A stretch of 64,000 nt of DNA from Naganishia liquefaciens (Eukaryota > Basidiomycota > Tremellomycetes > Filobasidiales > Filobasidiaceae): NCBI GenBank assembly GCA_013423385.1, contig BLZA01000021.1, positions 992,001-1,056,000 on the forward strand, read 5' to 3'. Numbering within the stretch: position 1 is the first letter of the stretch; every line of letters begins with the position of its first letter. The notes beneath the pieces are model-generated. The model was not told the DNA's origin. It did not search any database and saw nothing but the letters and a program-made list of their open reading frames with translations. This document shows, one piece after another, positions 1-11,108 of the stretch. The translations under genes and the position numbers were made by a program.

Positions 1-1531
1 CGCATACCCATCGGCACCGCCTGTCAGAAGCCTGTGGCCCTGAGTTGTCGTCTTTGACATTAGCAGACATAACATGGCTCGCGAATGACCCGCGGAGACT
101 TCACGTTCTGTACAAGAAATCAACTCCTGCCCTTGTACTGCAGTGGTGACGTCCTGGACACTGCGTACCAAAGCGATTCTTTTCCGCATCGAATATCATA
201 AAGTTTCCATTGCTGCAGGCAGTCAGGATCTTGTTGGACATGGCTGATACACGGCTGATAAGCGATTGTTGCAAGGAATCGTGAAAAAACTTGTTCCGAG
301 CCTCACCTCCAACTCCCCAATCCACATGATTGACGACCTTTGCCACACTTCCAGTCGGGACACCCTTCCACAGATTGACGACTTCCTCAATCCGCGCTCC
401 ACCAGCGCCATGGGCGACGACTCTCGGCCCGCTCGTAGACGTGAATTCAGATTGCGCCGACGCTTCCTCTTGCGCGAGAGGGGACGAAGAGACCGGTTTG
501 CCGCTGATTGCAGGCGGTAATGGCGATGTGATGGCCAATATGCGAAGTGCTAGATAGCTGTCAGTCTTTATACTGTCTTCTATCAGTAGTGCAAAGTATC
601 TTACCGTCATTCGCCGCCACTGCCACGCGATTGGAACCTTCTGGCCCCTTCGCCATTGACTTGAGGCTGAGCGGACGATCAGCTTGACCCAGAATCGCCG
701 GTCCGGTCTTGCCTCCTCCTCGATTGTTTCTTCTACTGACCGGCGGTGCCGTCGGATACGTCAGTAACGTCTTAACGTATCGATCAGGGCCCGTATATGG
801 CCGATTTGACGAAACAAGAAGTTTCCCGGAATCCGAATCAGTGTGGACACCAGCGGAAGAGGCAAAGCTCGAAGAATTTTTGTAATGGCCGCCGTGCGAG
901 AACGGGAGTGCATTATCAACTTCTTCGTACGACGAAGAGGGAACCGATGATCCTTGGCTCCCTGTTTTACTGTACCCGCTGCTGGATGTTATCGCCGACG
1001 AGCCAGCAGCAAGGCTGCGCGCCGATGGAATCCCTGTCGATCTGCGAGCATCGTTGCTTGGGTTGGTGCTGGATTGGGCATTATTGCTGCTGCTACTGGT
1101 AGAGCCACTCGGATAATGCCACGATGTACGAGAGGGCGAAAGGTTCTGGCAGTAATACGGTCGCCTTGGGTCATCGTACATGTATTCCAGGCCCGATCCC
1201 TCCACATGCTGTCCATCGGCCGTGCGACGGGTTTGCGCTCCAGAGTATTCCAGCGGAAAGTCGGCTTCGGTTGGCGATGGAGCAACAGAATCTGATGTGG
1301 CAGAGGCAATGTCCGACTTCCTGCCATGTCCGGCAATCTCAGGTGCTAGCGTTGCGGATCGGTCGGTGTTCCCATGTCGCGAGGACTGAATGCTTATTGC
1401 GTCCGCCTTGTCTGAGGAGACGATAGAGGTACCAGAAACGACCCTGAACGAGAGTCACTTGTAAGTGTCTCTTCATGATCAAGAGTCGAGAAATCGACTT
1501 ACCCTGAGAAGGCTGACGTCAAACGATTCAT
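1..1531 (-). CDS. RTC1: WDR24/Rtc1-like WD40 protein of the SEA (GATOR2) complex, 3' part outside window
   Basis: Read on the minus strand as exons 1531-1503, 1443-605, 549-169 and 107-<1, joined by GT-AG introns that keep one frame. The start ATG opens MNRLTSAFSG. About 280 Ser-rich, disordered residues follow, then the propeller begins with NRVAVAANDALRILAITSP, KILTACSNGNFMIFDAEK and, in the last visible exon, GHSRAMLCLL and LLTGGADGYA. These match the first WD40 blades of WDR24/Rtc1. In the family this subunit joins Sea4/Sec13 at the vacuole and opposes GATOR1 to promote TORC1 signalling. The remaining blades and the C-terminal RING-like zinc domain lie off the left edge, so completeness cannot be judged. 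It is divergent from EMC6, with about 355 bp between the two start codons. The family call is firm; the long Ser-rich N-terminus is lineage-typical rather than diagnostic. Confidence 0.8.
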
Positions 1532-1886
1532 GGCGACGACCCTTCCTCTTAGGAATATGGTGCTGCCATCGATAGCTGTGGGCGATCCTGCGTCAACGAT
1601 GAGCTGAGACTCGTGCCAGAGCTTCGTGGTTGTCTGCTGATCCCTGACAAGCAGAGATAGCAGCGACACACCGAACGTATAACCCGGAACGCTGTCCGAT
1701 CACTTCAGACTGATATCGCTTGGTTCTGCATCCGCACAACCACCTATCCCCGCGCACAAGAGTTCTCGCAGCGACGCACTGATCAATGCACACATCACGA
1801 GATCTCTGATATACTCCACATTCCTACAGCCTAACGCAAGCGGCTCTGCGACAACTCGCCCGCTACAAAAACAACGATCCACAGCC

Positions 1887-2424
1887 ATGGATCCCGCAGC
1901 ACAGCCAAACATCAACCCGGCGGCACTCCGCATCCCGCCGACCTTTTCTCCACTGCACCCTCCCTCGGTCCAGCACAACACGCGTATTCTCAGCTCACTA
2001 TCGACCCTAACATCTGCCTTCGCAGGAGCCCTGGCAGGCATCCTCGGTCTCGTCAACTGGCAGGGATTTGCGTTCTATCTCTTTGCCAGCATCTGCAATG
2101 CCTTGGCTGTCGTGGTATTCAAAACGAGCAGAGTGGGAGGAACATCCGTGGGGAAGAGTTCGGCAACGGTGACGAGAAGGCTCAAGCGATGCCTTCCAGG
2201 GTTGAATCAGGGTAACATGTCGGGCGGATCGAGGGAAGATGGGCTCGGAACGCTGGTGAAGGGAATCTGGCAGCTCGCCGGAATCGGTCAAGAGAACGTC
2301 ATGACGTTCCTCTTGTTCTGGATCGGTTTATATGTCAGTATTTAAATGCATGGGAAGCCTTGACGGGAGCTTACAAGCTGTTTCCACTGTCCAGGCAATC
2401 ATACACGGTTCGTATATGTATTAA
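1887..2424 (+). CDS. EMC6: ER membrane protein complex subunit 6 (EMC6)
   Basis: Two exons, 1887-2333 and 2395-2424; the intron starts GTCAGT and ends CCAG, and the second exon adds only AIIHGSYMY before TAA. The start is ATG in a good context (ccATGg). The protein is about 158 aa, longer than human EMC6 (110 aa) because of a Pro-rich N-terminus and a basic loop between helices. The family core is clear: AGALAGILGLVNWQGFAFYL and a last helix FLLFWIGLY. EMC6 is an intramembrane subunit of the EMC, the ER insertase that places tail-anchored and multi-pass proteins into the membrane. The gene lies between divergent RTC1 and the convergent CHFR-like gene. Confidence 0.85.
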
Positions 2425-2910
2425 AGAAAGGCAGCGTTATAAGTTTTGTCCTGATCGCTGTGCATTTACTTTCGAAGTTTACGATTAATGGCGTGCTCTT
2501 GATCGATCAGAAAAGTCAACGACACTGGGGATGGGGATGGGCCGAATTTCATGTATAAAGGTTCGAATACTCCAGCAACAGTTCTTGCACGTTATAAAGA
2601 CATCATGCCGATACCGGTCGCCTGGCCGACTCCAGCGATCTCGCATAACCTCTGTTGGGCCGGATTTCGTGTAGACGTGTCATATCATGAAAATGCAGGA
2701 GAATCCTGCTGATCACGATGTCGTAGACATCGCGCATAGATGTACAACCGGTTTCAGATACATTGAAAAGGTGCAGAGCCCCTCTAGCTTGTCCTTGAGC
2801 AGCTCGCTTGTCGCTGAATCGATCGGCGTGGTGGAATCTGCCAAAGTCCATTCTTCATAATTTAAGAGCCCCCATGTGCTGTCATCCCATGCCGAATGGC
2901 ATCCGTCTTC
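2425..2910. other. Convergent intergenic region between EMC6 and the CHFR-like gene
   Basis: About 490 bp between two genes that end towards each other. Only short frames without family signal are present, for example an 82-codon minus frame at 2603-2851 that lacks splice or start support. It most likely holds the two 3' UTRs. Confidence 0.5.
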
Positions 2911-5900
2911 TCATGCTCGAATTCCCTCCGGGGCAGGGGACGATCTAGGTGAGGCTGTTTCTTGTCGGGCGCGACTCAGGGCGAGGTACATCCTCGCTTC
3001 AGAGCCCGATGTCTTGACCGCGATTTCTCCGTTCGTCGAGTCAGGCCGTCTGGTTGTTGCGGTCCCGAATACCTTATCGATATCGTTGTATCCAGATGCG
3101 TCGTTCCCGGCAACCAGGTCTTCTACGACGGACTCCTGTCTCGATATGGATCCGGTCATGGGATCGTCCAGTCGCGGGGCGACGTTTTCCAATCGCGCTT
3201 CTCCTGCTTCGGTGTCTGGAACCGGGCTGTCAGACGAAGCAGTTGCCGCTTGGATGACGTCCAGGGCACTGTTCCCGTTTAGGTTGGTGTCCTCGCAGCC
3301 GCGTGTCGCGTCTCCCTGTAAGACGAAATTGATGAATGCCGACACGGTGTTTTGGTCCAGCCTCATCGGATCACCGTTTTCGTCCACGACAGTTCTCCCG
3401 ACGGCTGTTGCTGGTTCCTCATCATTGAGCCCCGTTCTCTCTCCTTCGTTCGCTGTAGCCTCGTTCGACACAAAAAAGTCGGTTTGCGTAGCTCGACTTT
3501 CCACGCCACGCTCCTGATAAATCGTCGATGCCGGTGTGCCTTCGCTGTGTTCACTCCCGTCGTGGCTACCATCACTGAGCTCTTCATCGTCTTCATCGTG
3601 ATAAGGAAAGTCCGCTGCTCCCTCGGAGTGGAAATGCCTGTCTATACTGTGTATCCCGTTGGTTTGCGACTGCAACTCGGCAATGCGGCAATTCTCCGAC
3701 AACTCGCTGATTACAGCTGTCGAGACGTCGAATGCGAGTCCGATATCAACGATTGCTCGGCAAAGTAGCAAGGTGGAATCAGCGCCGACGTTCGAGCTGG
3801 TCACCGGATCTGAAGTCGGTGTAGGCTGAGTCGATGCGACAAAGTCGTCATCGGACATTCGTTCGCACAGATGATTGAAGGCCTTGGCATGTTCGAGGTT
3901 TTCCTGAAAGGCGCAACTACGCGGGAACAAGGTCAATAAATTTATACCTCCGATTTGCGTCTGCTCAAGCTCACTTCCGACCATACTTGCAGTCTGCCTG
4001 CTTGACAGGCAGATGCCTCGCAACTTCCGCTTTCGCACTTTCTCCCATCCACCATTCAAAGATCGAGGCCTTACAGAGGTATCAGTATCGATCATCTAAA
4101 GCACACCAAGCCGCGTTGTCGCACCTCCAGCATTGCATTCAGGCACAACTTGCAAAGTCGCTCTGGGTCATCCTGGCTCATCCATGGCCATGCTTTGTTT
4201 GCACGCTCGAAGACTTTTCGCAGGCCGCCTCGTTCAGGCTGAGTTTCCAATCTTGCCATAGTCGATTTGACGACATCGATCATGGTCATTTTCTGCGGGG
4301 CCTGTAACGTGGGCACGGGTCAGGTAAGCATGCGTGGATGTGAGTTAATGGAGACTCACAGGCACCGCGTCTGTCTGGGTACTAGTGGAGACTGCAGAAG
4401 GTACCGAACGACTCGGGGGGGAGGCAGCTTGATTGGCTTTGATGCAGAAGAGAACGAATTTAGCAAGTTCATAGTAGTTGTGCCTGTAACGCCAAATCCA
4501 CGATCAGTTGCCGCCGTACGCTGAGGCTCCGAACCAATTACTGGAATGAATCCCGATAGGCGGCCCAAGTGTAATCCCAGACCCTAGCCGCGCTGGTGAT
4601 CCGCTCAACCTGGGTATACGACGACGAAGTAAGCAATCTTTGGATCTCCACCAGTTTCGGAATCTTGCAACCCCGTGTCGGCTACTCGTGACATGCCTCA
4701 TTAGCAATTGTCGTTGCTCAGTGCATCATCGACTGACTATGCCACAAACACCTTCCCCACATCCTGAACAAGTCTGTGCCAATGCCTCGGGACCCAGCTC
4801 GCCACTGCAATGTCACAGCATAAGCGTGCCGTTGATCGATAAAGCCTTGCCCACCGTACCAGATCGAGCAGAGCGAATGACCGGGAGGGCACCCAAGATC
4901 TGTTCTCCAAGTTCTAGCAACAACCTGAAGCGACATACGAGGGCGATCAATCGAGAGGCAGATCTATGCGCGCGTCTTCAATTTACCGGCTCGGGACAAA
5001 TGTATCGATCAGGTGATTCGTGACTTCTGATAGACGCGCAATGATAGCAAGGACTCCAATAATCTCTCCCTCCTCGACGGTCTGGACGATTCCTTGCCAT
5101 AGGAGCCAATAGCTCTCCCATCACGGTGGGCGCGCTCGAACCTGCTGTTTGTGATGTGCTGCCTGAGATGACGGTACGGCCGTAAGCGTCGTTTTCAGTT
5201 TGGCGGGAGTCGCTAGTCGAAGCCGGTGAAGGGATAGGGAACTGGGCAACATCAGCAATCAGGCTCTGGCGGTCCACGGCAAAGAGAGACCAACTTACGC
5301 TGAGCTTATCACCTCTCTTGTAGACCTTTTGCGCCTGCGCCATTTCATTCGCCGATCTCACCAAGTCCGGCCGATGCTGTAAACCATCATCAGCATGGAA
5401 GCGAAACGTAAATTCTCGACACTACTCACCCTTTGTACAAGCTCCACCATACTCGTCACCAAACAGCTGCTCGTGGCGTCCACGATCGGCTGAGTTCTGC
5501 ATGCAGGACAGGCCAAGCCCTTCTTTGGCGTCTTGGATATACCGATCCGAATCGTGGAATCCAGTCCGGCAGCATCGGCCTCGCTGATCACGGAAGCAGT
5601 AGCGCGAGCTCGCTGCAAGTACGGGTTGACAGGATAATAGTCGTCCTCCTCCGAGTCACTGCCATCCTCGGAATGTCGTCGAGCTCTGCCGGTTCTTGGA
5701 GACGTGTTGCCTCCGTCTTCATTGGAGGATGTCGATTCATAGCCTTCTTCGTACCTGTCCTCAGAGATTTCCCTCATTCTGCGCATATACTCTTTCAAAG
5801 CTGGGAAGGGGTTGGTGTACGACATGCTAGTACTGATGCGATACGACTGTGGCGTCCATCCGGATCAGGTCTTCGCGTGACCCGAAAGGAGCGTGGACGT

Positions 5901-6900
5901 ACCTGAAGATAGTTGACTATGCAACTTCCGCAAAACACGTGAGAGCATGGGTTCAGCGCTACGGGCTAAAAGGTAGATATGTTCTGACCAGTTTGACGAC
6001 ATTCGCAAATAAAGAAAAACCTACGTCAATGAATACTCCCGCACACAAGCCACAGGTCACTTCCGTTTCCAGATCATCCAAAAGCCCCTCCATCCTGTTA
6101 TCGCTGGTTTCAATGTGGACTGCCTTGTCATTTGCAACGTGGTTTCTCGCCGGATCATCTCTCACACTCGCTGACCGGAAAGCATCGACCTCCGTGAGTA
6201 GGCTCAATGGTTTTCCTTGCAAAGCCGAAGCTGATGATCCAGTTCCGAAAGACGAGCTTGATGCGTTGAAACCGAACTCGAGACGTGGCGGAGCGGATCC
6301 CTGTCTCGCACGATCATTAAACCTGATCTTCTTGAGAGCCGGCTGGATAGCCCCATGCTTGATCGTCTCATCCCGACTTCGGATTCGATCGTCTTCCCTT
6401 TGGTGTAGAAAACTCCACGTCGTGCTCTGCTCCGATAATTCCTTTCGGACCCTTATCTCGTCCATACACATACTGCTCAGATCCGCCGACATCGCTCCGC
6501 CAACTACACGCTGTACATTCTCGTCCATTGTTGAAGGTGAGAACTGACGCCGAGACGAAACAGAAAGGTACTCGGGGTCAAGAAGGCGCTTGAAGCCGCG
6601 ATGGGCCAGCTGATTGGTGTCCATTACCCGAACCGCTGGCGTTTGATGGCGGTCTCTTCCAGGTGTTTTGCAAGGGTCAAGAGCCACCCACAGAGAGGAT
6701 ACGCTGAGCTGTTTCAAGGAGAACATCAGAGCTCACGTCAGAGTTGACGCTTTCTAAAAGCCTATCAACACCTACGCCGCTATCGCTCTCCCTCCTCCCT
6801 TGTAGCTTGCCTCGCCAGCGGAGTAGTGTATCGAGGATGGGGTAGTGCACAACGAGCGACGATAGCTTGGCGAGCGATTGCAATCAGTATGCCCGACGAT
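2911..6900 (-). CDS. CHFR: CHFR-type RING E3 ubiquitin ligase with cysteine-rich multi-zinc domain
   Basis: This looks like several genes but reads as one minus-strand multi-exon gene. The N-terminal exons (about 6900-6025) are disordered and end in VTCGLCAGVFID. Exon 5965-5903 continues PVALNPCSHVFCGSC, giving the first half of a RING. An acidic insert comes next, and exon ...-5430 gives CPACRTQPIV. Further exons are 5376-5299, 5241-4987 (YWSPCYHC, ICPEP), 4924-4860 (CPPGHSLCSIC), 4804-4738 (CSGCGEGVCGI), 4681-4652 (PTRGC), 4609-4542, 4483-4360, 4301-4125 (LCKLC) and 3903-2911, an acidic 331-residue tail. The order RING, then CPHC/CPxP, PPGHxxC, CxxC and CGIxxxxC is that of CHFR with its zf-CRD. 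Family members ubiquitinate mitotic regulators and act in the antephase checkpoint. No FHA domain is visible. The acceptor after 5903 and the start codon are unresolved. Confidence 0.72.
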
Positions 6901-7446
6901 CAAGCACGACGTTGATGCCGTCCGTTGGATCTTTCCCGCTTCACCCGCTCACGCAAAGGGCGGTGAGCAGTCCCCGCGCAGCGCAGTCGCGATGCCTTGC
7001 TGTGGCAGGCTGGCAGCTACCGTGGCCGTCCGACGAGTCAGACTCGGATGCAGGTCGCCCCCTCGTGTTTCACCCAGACAAGGCATTTGACGTAATCATC
7101 TGTTGATTCTGTCAGCAAGTCAAAATGACACGCCATTGAATGATTGAGCTACCAAGCTCTTTCCCCCCCGAACAGCTGCCCGAACGCGCTTCGTTTATCT
7201 GCCATCGCCAACAGATGCGCGCGGACCGCTGGGTGCGCTATCTATTGGCCGGGAACACCGACCGACATTTCGTGAAGCCGACTCGAATCGCGAGTAGAAT
7301 CTGACGACATCCCTAGCAGCAAAAGCAGACAGACGCCCATCACACGTTATTCAGATAGTGTCTACATTACCGTGAGTGGCACTTCTAGTTGTAGATGCTG
7401 CTTCTCTCAACATGCCTTCTCTTTTCTTCCAGAACACAAACACCAA
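6900..7446. other. Shared upstream region of the CHFR-like gene and argininosuccinate lyase
   Basis: Divergent promoter region of about 550 bp. It probably contains the unresolved first exon of the minus-strand ligase. A plausible 5' UTR intron of ARG4 lies at 7372-7432 (GTGAGT donor, pyrimidine-rich tract, CCAG acceptor) just before the ARG4 start codon. No TATA box stands out. Confidence 0.4.
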
Positions 7447-9373
7447 ATGTCCGGACAGGAAGACTTTACCAAACGAAAGCTGTGGGGGTTGGTACATGTT
7501 CACTCGCCCGACTATATGCGGCGCTGACGCTGGACCTTTTCCTTTCAGTGGCCGTTTCACCGGCGCCACGGACCCTCTGTAAGTACTCAGGGAATATCCG
7601 AGTTTCCCTGCGTGCTTATGCACCCCGTTTTTACCAGGATGCATCAGTACAACCAGTCGCTGTCTTACGACAAGCGCATGTACGCAGCCGATGTCAAGGG
7701 TTCCATTGCCCACTCTCGAGGCCTGGAAAAGGCTGGCATCCTGACGCAACAAGAGCGCCAGGAGATCGAACGCGGACTGAAGCAAGTCGAGAACGAGTGG
7801 AAGGAAGGTACCTTCAAGATCTTCCCTGATGACGAAGACATTCACACCGCCAACGAACGACGATTGTCCGAGATTATCGGCAAGGACATTGGCGGAAAGT
7901 TGCATACCGGACGGAGCAGGAACGATCAGGTTGCGACTGATATGAGGATCTGGCTGGTGAGCCTGGCATCCTTTGATAATTGCTCCCCATGCGCTCACGA
8001 GGTTTCGCTGCAGATGGATGAAGTCGAAAACATTAGGGGATATCTCAAGGACTTGGTTCTCGTCATGGCCAACCGAGCTGAGAAAGAGGTAGACGCCATC
8101 ATGCCAGGTTACACCCACGTTCAGGTGCGCTACCTTGATTCCCTATAGCCTTATCAATGTCTTTACCCTTGCTTTTGCCCAACAGCGTGCGCAACCCGTC
8201 CGATGGTCACATCTCCTTCTATCCCACGCACACGCCTTCTACGCCGACCTCAACCGTCTCTCCCAGCTCATTCCCAGAATTTCCACCTTGCCCCTTGGCT
8301 GCGCCGCACTCGCGGGTAACCCCTACTCCATCGACCGAGAATTCCTCCAACAGGAGCTCGGCTTTGACTCGCTCGGCGAGAACTCGATGCACATCGTGCC
8401 CGACCGGGATTTCGTCATCGAATTCTTGCAGTGGTCGAGCTTGATGATGATTCACATGTCCAAGATGGCGGAGGACTTTATCATCTACTCGACCGCGGAG
8501 TTTGGATTTATTCAGCTGAGCGATGCATACAGGTATGTCAACGGGATTTTCTGCGCAGATGAGTGGCTTATCGTCTTTCAGTACTGGATCCTCGATCATG
8601 CCTCAGAAGAAAAACCCCGTAAGCAACAGGGCGTTCCTGCTCTTCGGCTTGCACTGATGATAGGACTGTTGCGCCATGTAGGATTCGCTCGAATTGTTAC
8701 GCGGGAAATCTGGGCGGGTCTTTGGTCAGGCACGTACCGCGATTCTTGCACTGCCTTGGCAGCTGACGCTCAACCTCCTTTCCAGATGGCAGGCTTCATG
8801 ATGTCCGTCAAGGGCACGCCCTCCACATATAACAAGGACTTGCAGGAAGACAAGGAACCGCTGTTTGACTGTGTGGACACAGTGGCTAACAGTATCCGAA
8901 TTGCTGAAGGCGTGATCGCCACCTTGGCCGTAAGTGTGATAAGCGGCCTGGAGAGATCACTACTGACATCTGCACTTGCATCGCAGATCAACGCCGACAA
9001 GATGCGAGCGGCATTGACCGACGATATGCTGGCGACCGATCTGGCTGACTATCTCGTTCGAAAAGGCGTAAGTATTTCTGAGCTGCTGGTCCGCCGCTCT
9101 TCTGAATGACTTCTCCTTCTATAGGTACCTTTCCGTGAGACTCACCACATCTCAGGGCGAGCCGTTGCTTTGGCCGAAAAGCAAAAGTGCAATCTTTCCG
9201 ATATCACGTTCGAGCAATACCGAGAACTGTCTGACAAATTCGAACCGGATGTGATCGAGAGTGTCTTCAATTTCGAAAACAGTGTCGAGAAGAGGGATGC
9301 CATTGGTGGGCCCAGCAGGAAGGGCATCGAGAGGCAGGTGCAATTCCTGCGTGCCGGCGTAGAAAAATTGTAA
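7447..9373 (+). CDS. ARG4: Argininosuccinate lyase
   Basis: Ten exons: 7447-7487, 7549-7578, 7638-7956, 8014-8124, 8186-8532, 8582-8618, 8682-8729, 8786-8929, 8987-9067 and 9125-9373. All phases agree, giving a protein of about 460 residues, the usual length. It catalyses the last step of arginine synthesis, splitting argininosuccinate into arginine and fumarate. Visible signatures are [14 protein letters not shown] at the N-terminus, [30 protein letters not shown] and the catalytic loop [16 protein letters not shown], which is assembled across three exons. The C-terminus carries [10 protein letters not shown], typical of the lyase. The start ATG gives [15 protein letters not shown]. The intron at 8730-8785 has a GC donor. 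No mitochondrial presequence is seen, so the enzyme is probably cytosolic. Confidence 0.95.
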
Positions 9374-9682
9374 AACACTTGTCCAGTCGTGCGTGGGAAT
9401 TACAACAATGCATTTGAGCAATATGGCTAGCCGATTGGACTGTGCAAGCTCTTTCTGAGGCGCGTTCAGTATGTCAACAGCTCAGCAACGTCCGAGGTCG
9501 ATATGGGCTGGACTTGCAAGGACACTTTGATATCTGTTCCTGCGGTAGGCCGCTCGTCAGCAATGTTGATGGTGCCTGAGCAGTGGGACCGGGAAGTAGG
9601 CGTTGCTTCCTTTGCAAGGCTTTGTCAGAGACTCCCCTCCGCGGCATAAGTATAGCATGGGCATTGTCCAGCTTGCGCCTTT
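9374..9682. other. Intergenic region, convergent 3' ends
   Basis: About 310 bp between ARG4 and the minus-strand gene ending at 9683. Nothing recognisable; presumably two 3' UTRs. Confidence 0.5.
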
Positions 9683-11046
9683 CTACCTTGCGCGGCGATG
9701 TCGATAATAGTCGGCAGCGAGATTATTTTGTGGTAACACGGAAGCAGTATCGGCTTCGCCTGGCAGCACTCCCGTTTCACTCGGGAACGCCGGACCCTTC
9801 TCGGCCACTGGCGTGGGGACGTGTGGTACGGACGACGAGCCGTTAGCTGCGTCGAGATTGCGAATGACCGTCTCCAGCTGGCGATTGACGGCGGCTTGCG
9901 CGATCTGCTCCATATCCCGAACGATAGATTGTAGGATTTTCTGTGGCAAGTTCGATCCGTCAGCCCATAATCTCATTCCGAAAAAGAGTTCGTCTATCTC
10001 TCACATTGAGTCTCTGGTCGGCTTTCGTGAACAGGTCCGTCAGAATCGGAGGCCATGTCACAGAAGGTTCCACGTCCCGCGCTTGTGAACTTTCTTGTGG
10101 TATCAGCAGTCGCAAGTCACGCGATCCAATAACCAATAGCCGAAGTCTTGTATACAGCTGACGAATGACATCACATAGTGCCATGACGACTTGACAATAG
10201 TCGAGAGCGAAGGGAATGTTGATAATTACCAGCGCACTCGGAGAAGGACGACTCCCGTTGATCCCGTGTTGACCGTTTGAGAAGCCTGTGGCCCGGCTGT
10301 TCTGCTCATTGGCGGTATCCATGGACGAAGAAGCAGACTTTCTCCCGACTCGTTGATTGCGAAACAAGTTTTTCTGCGACGACTCACGTTAGTGTTCCAA
10401 CTGGTATGCCCATGCCGTTGAAAACTCACGACACCGCTGCTCACGCCTGTGGTTTTCCCTGAAAGGCCATTCTCGCTCCAGGTTTCCCACTCATCCATGA
10501 CCCGCAACACAGATCTGCACAGGTCTTGGGCGCCTTCGACAACTAGTATTGGACCCAAAGACATTCCCAGCACAAACAAGTTTCTCGTCTTTTGGGTCGA
10601 CTTTGCTGATCCTAGCGTTTCAGCGAGATGTCGCTCTACTTGCAAGCGTGGTACCTGAACAATCTGAAACCAAGACTCGGAGGAGGCTGAGTGCGACTGT
10701 TGTACGTAGCGCCAAGAGGATGTGCGTTTCTCGATAATGCTTGATGGGGACACCGGTGAAGCGACGGACGACCCGATTGCGGCAGGGGACGAAAGACCGG
10801 AGGAAGTGGACTCCTTGAGCGACGAAGGATACCGTTCCATGTTTTTCTCTCGTGGTGTCGGCGCAGAGAAAGTGCAATGCAGCCGACAGGAGATAGCGAA
10901 GGCCGAGCTCTACTATCGCAAAGCAGGTCAAGCATGAAGTCGTCGCTCATCAATCGATCACCGTCGTGAATCAGAAATCCGCTTCCGGCCGGGGCTCCAT
11001 AAGGTGAGACCAAATGACGCCCAGTTGCGGATTTCCAGCGGGACAT
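9683..11046 (-). CDS. Uncharacterised conserved-looking protein, 392 aa
   Basis: Four exons on the minus strand: 11046-10914, 10848-10430, 10373-10005 and 9940-9683. They sum to exactly 393 codons with canonical GT-AG introns, which supports the model. The start is ATG (MSRWKSATGRHLV). The protein has an N-terminal segment SDDFMLDLLCD, a Ser-rich spacer, a hydrophobic-helical middle (NLFVLGMSLGPILVVEGAQD), a second helical part (ALDYCQVVMALCDVIRQLY) and a C-terminal helix (KADQRLNKILQSIVRDMEQI). Nothing suggests a signal peptide or catalytic motif. The mix of ordered helices and a Ser-rich spacer suggests an adaptor or complex subunit, but I cannot assign a family. It is divergent from the gene at 11109, with only 62 bp between start codons, so the two share a promoter. 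Confidence 0.6.
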
Positions 11047-11108
11047 GCCCATGTCGAGTTGTCTCTTTCCATACAATCATCGCTCCAAGACGTCTTCAGA
11101 ACGGAGCC

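Noticed and set aside
6699-6726. 28-nt intron near the CHFR N-terminus
   Set aside because: Too short; a 74-nt intron using a later donor also keeps the frame.
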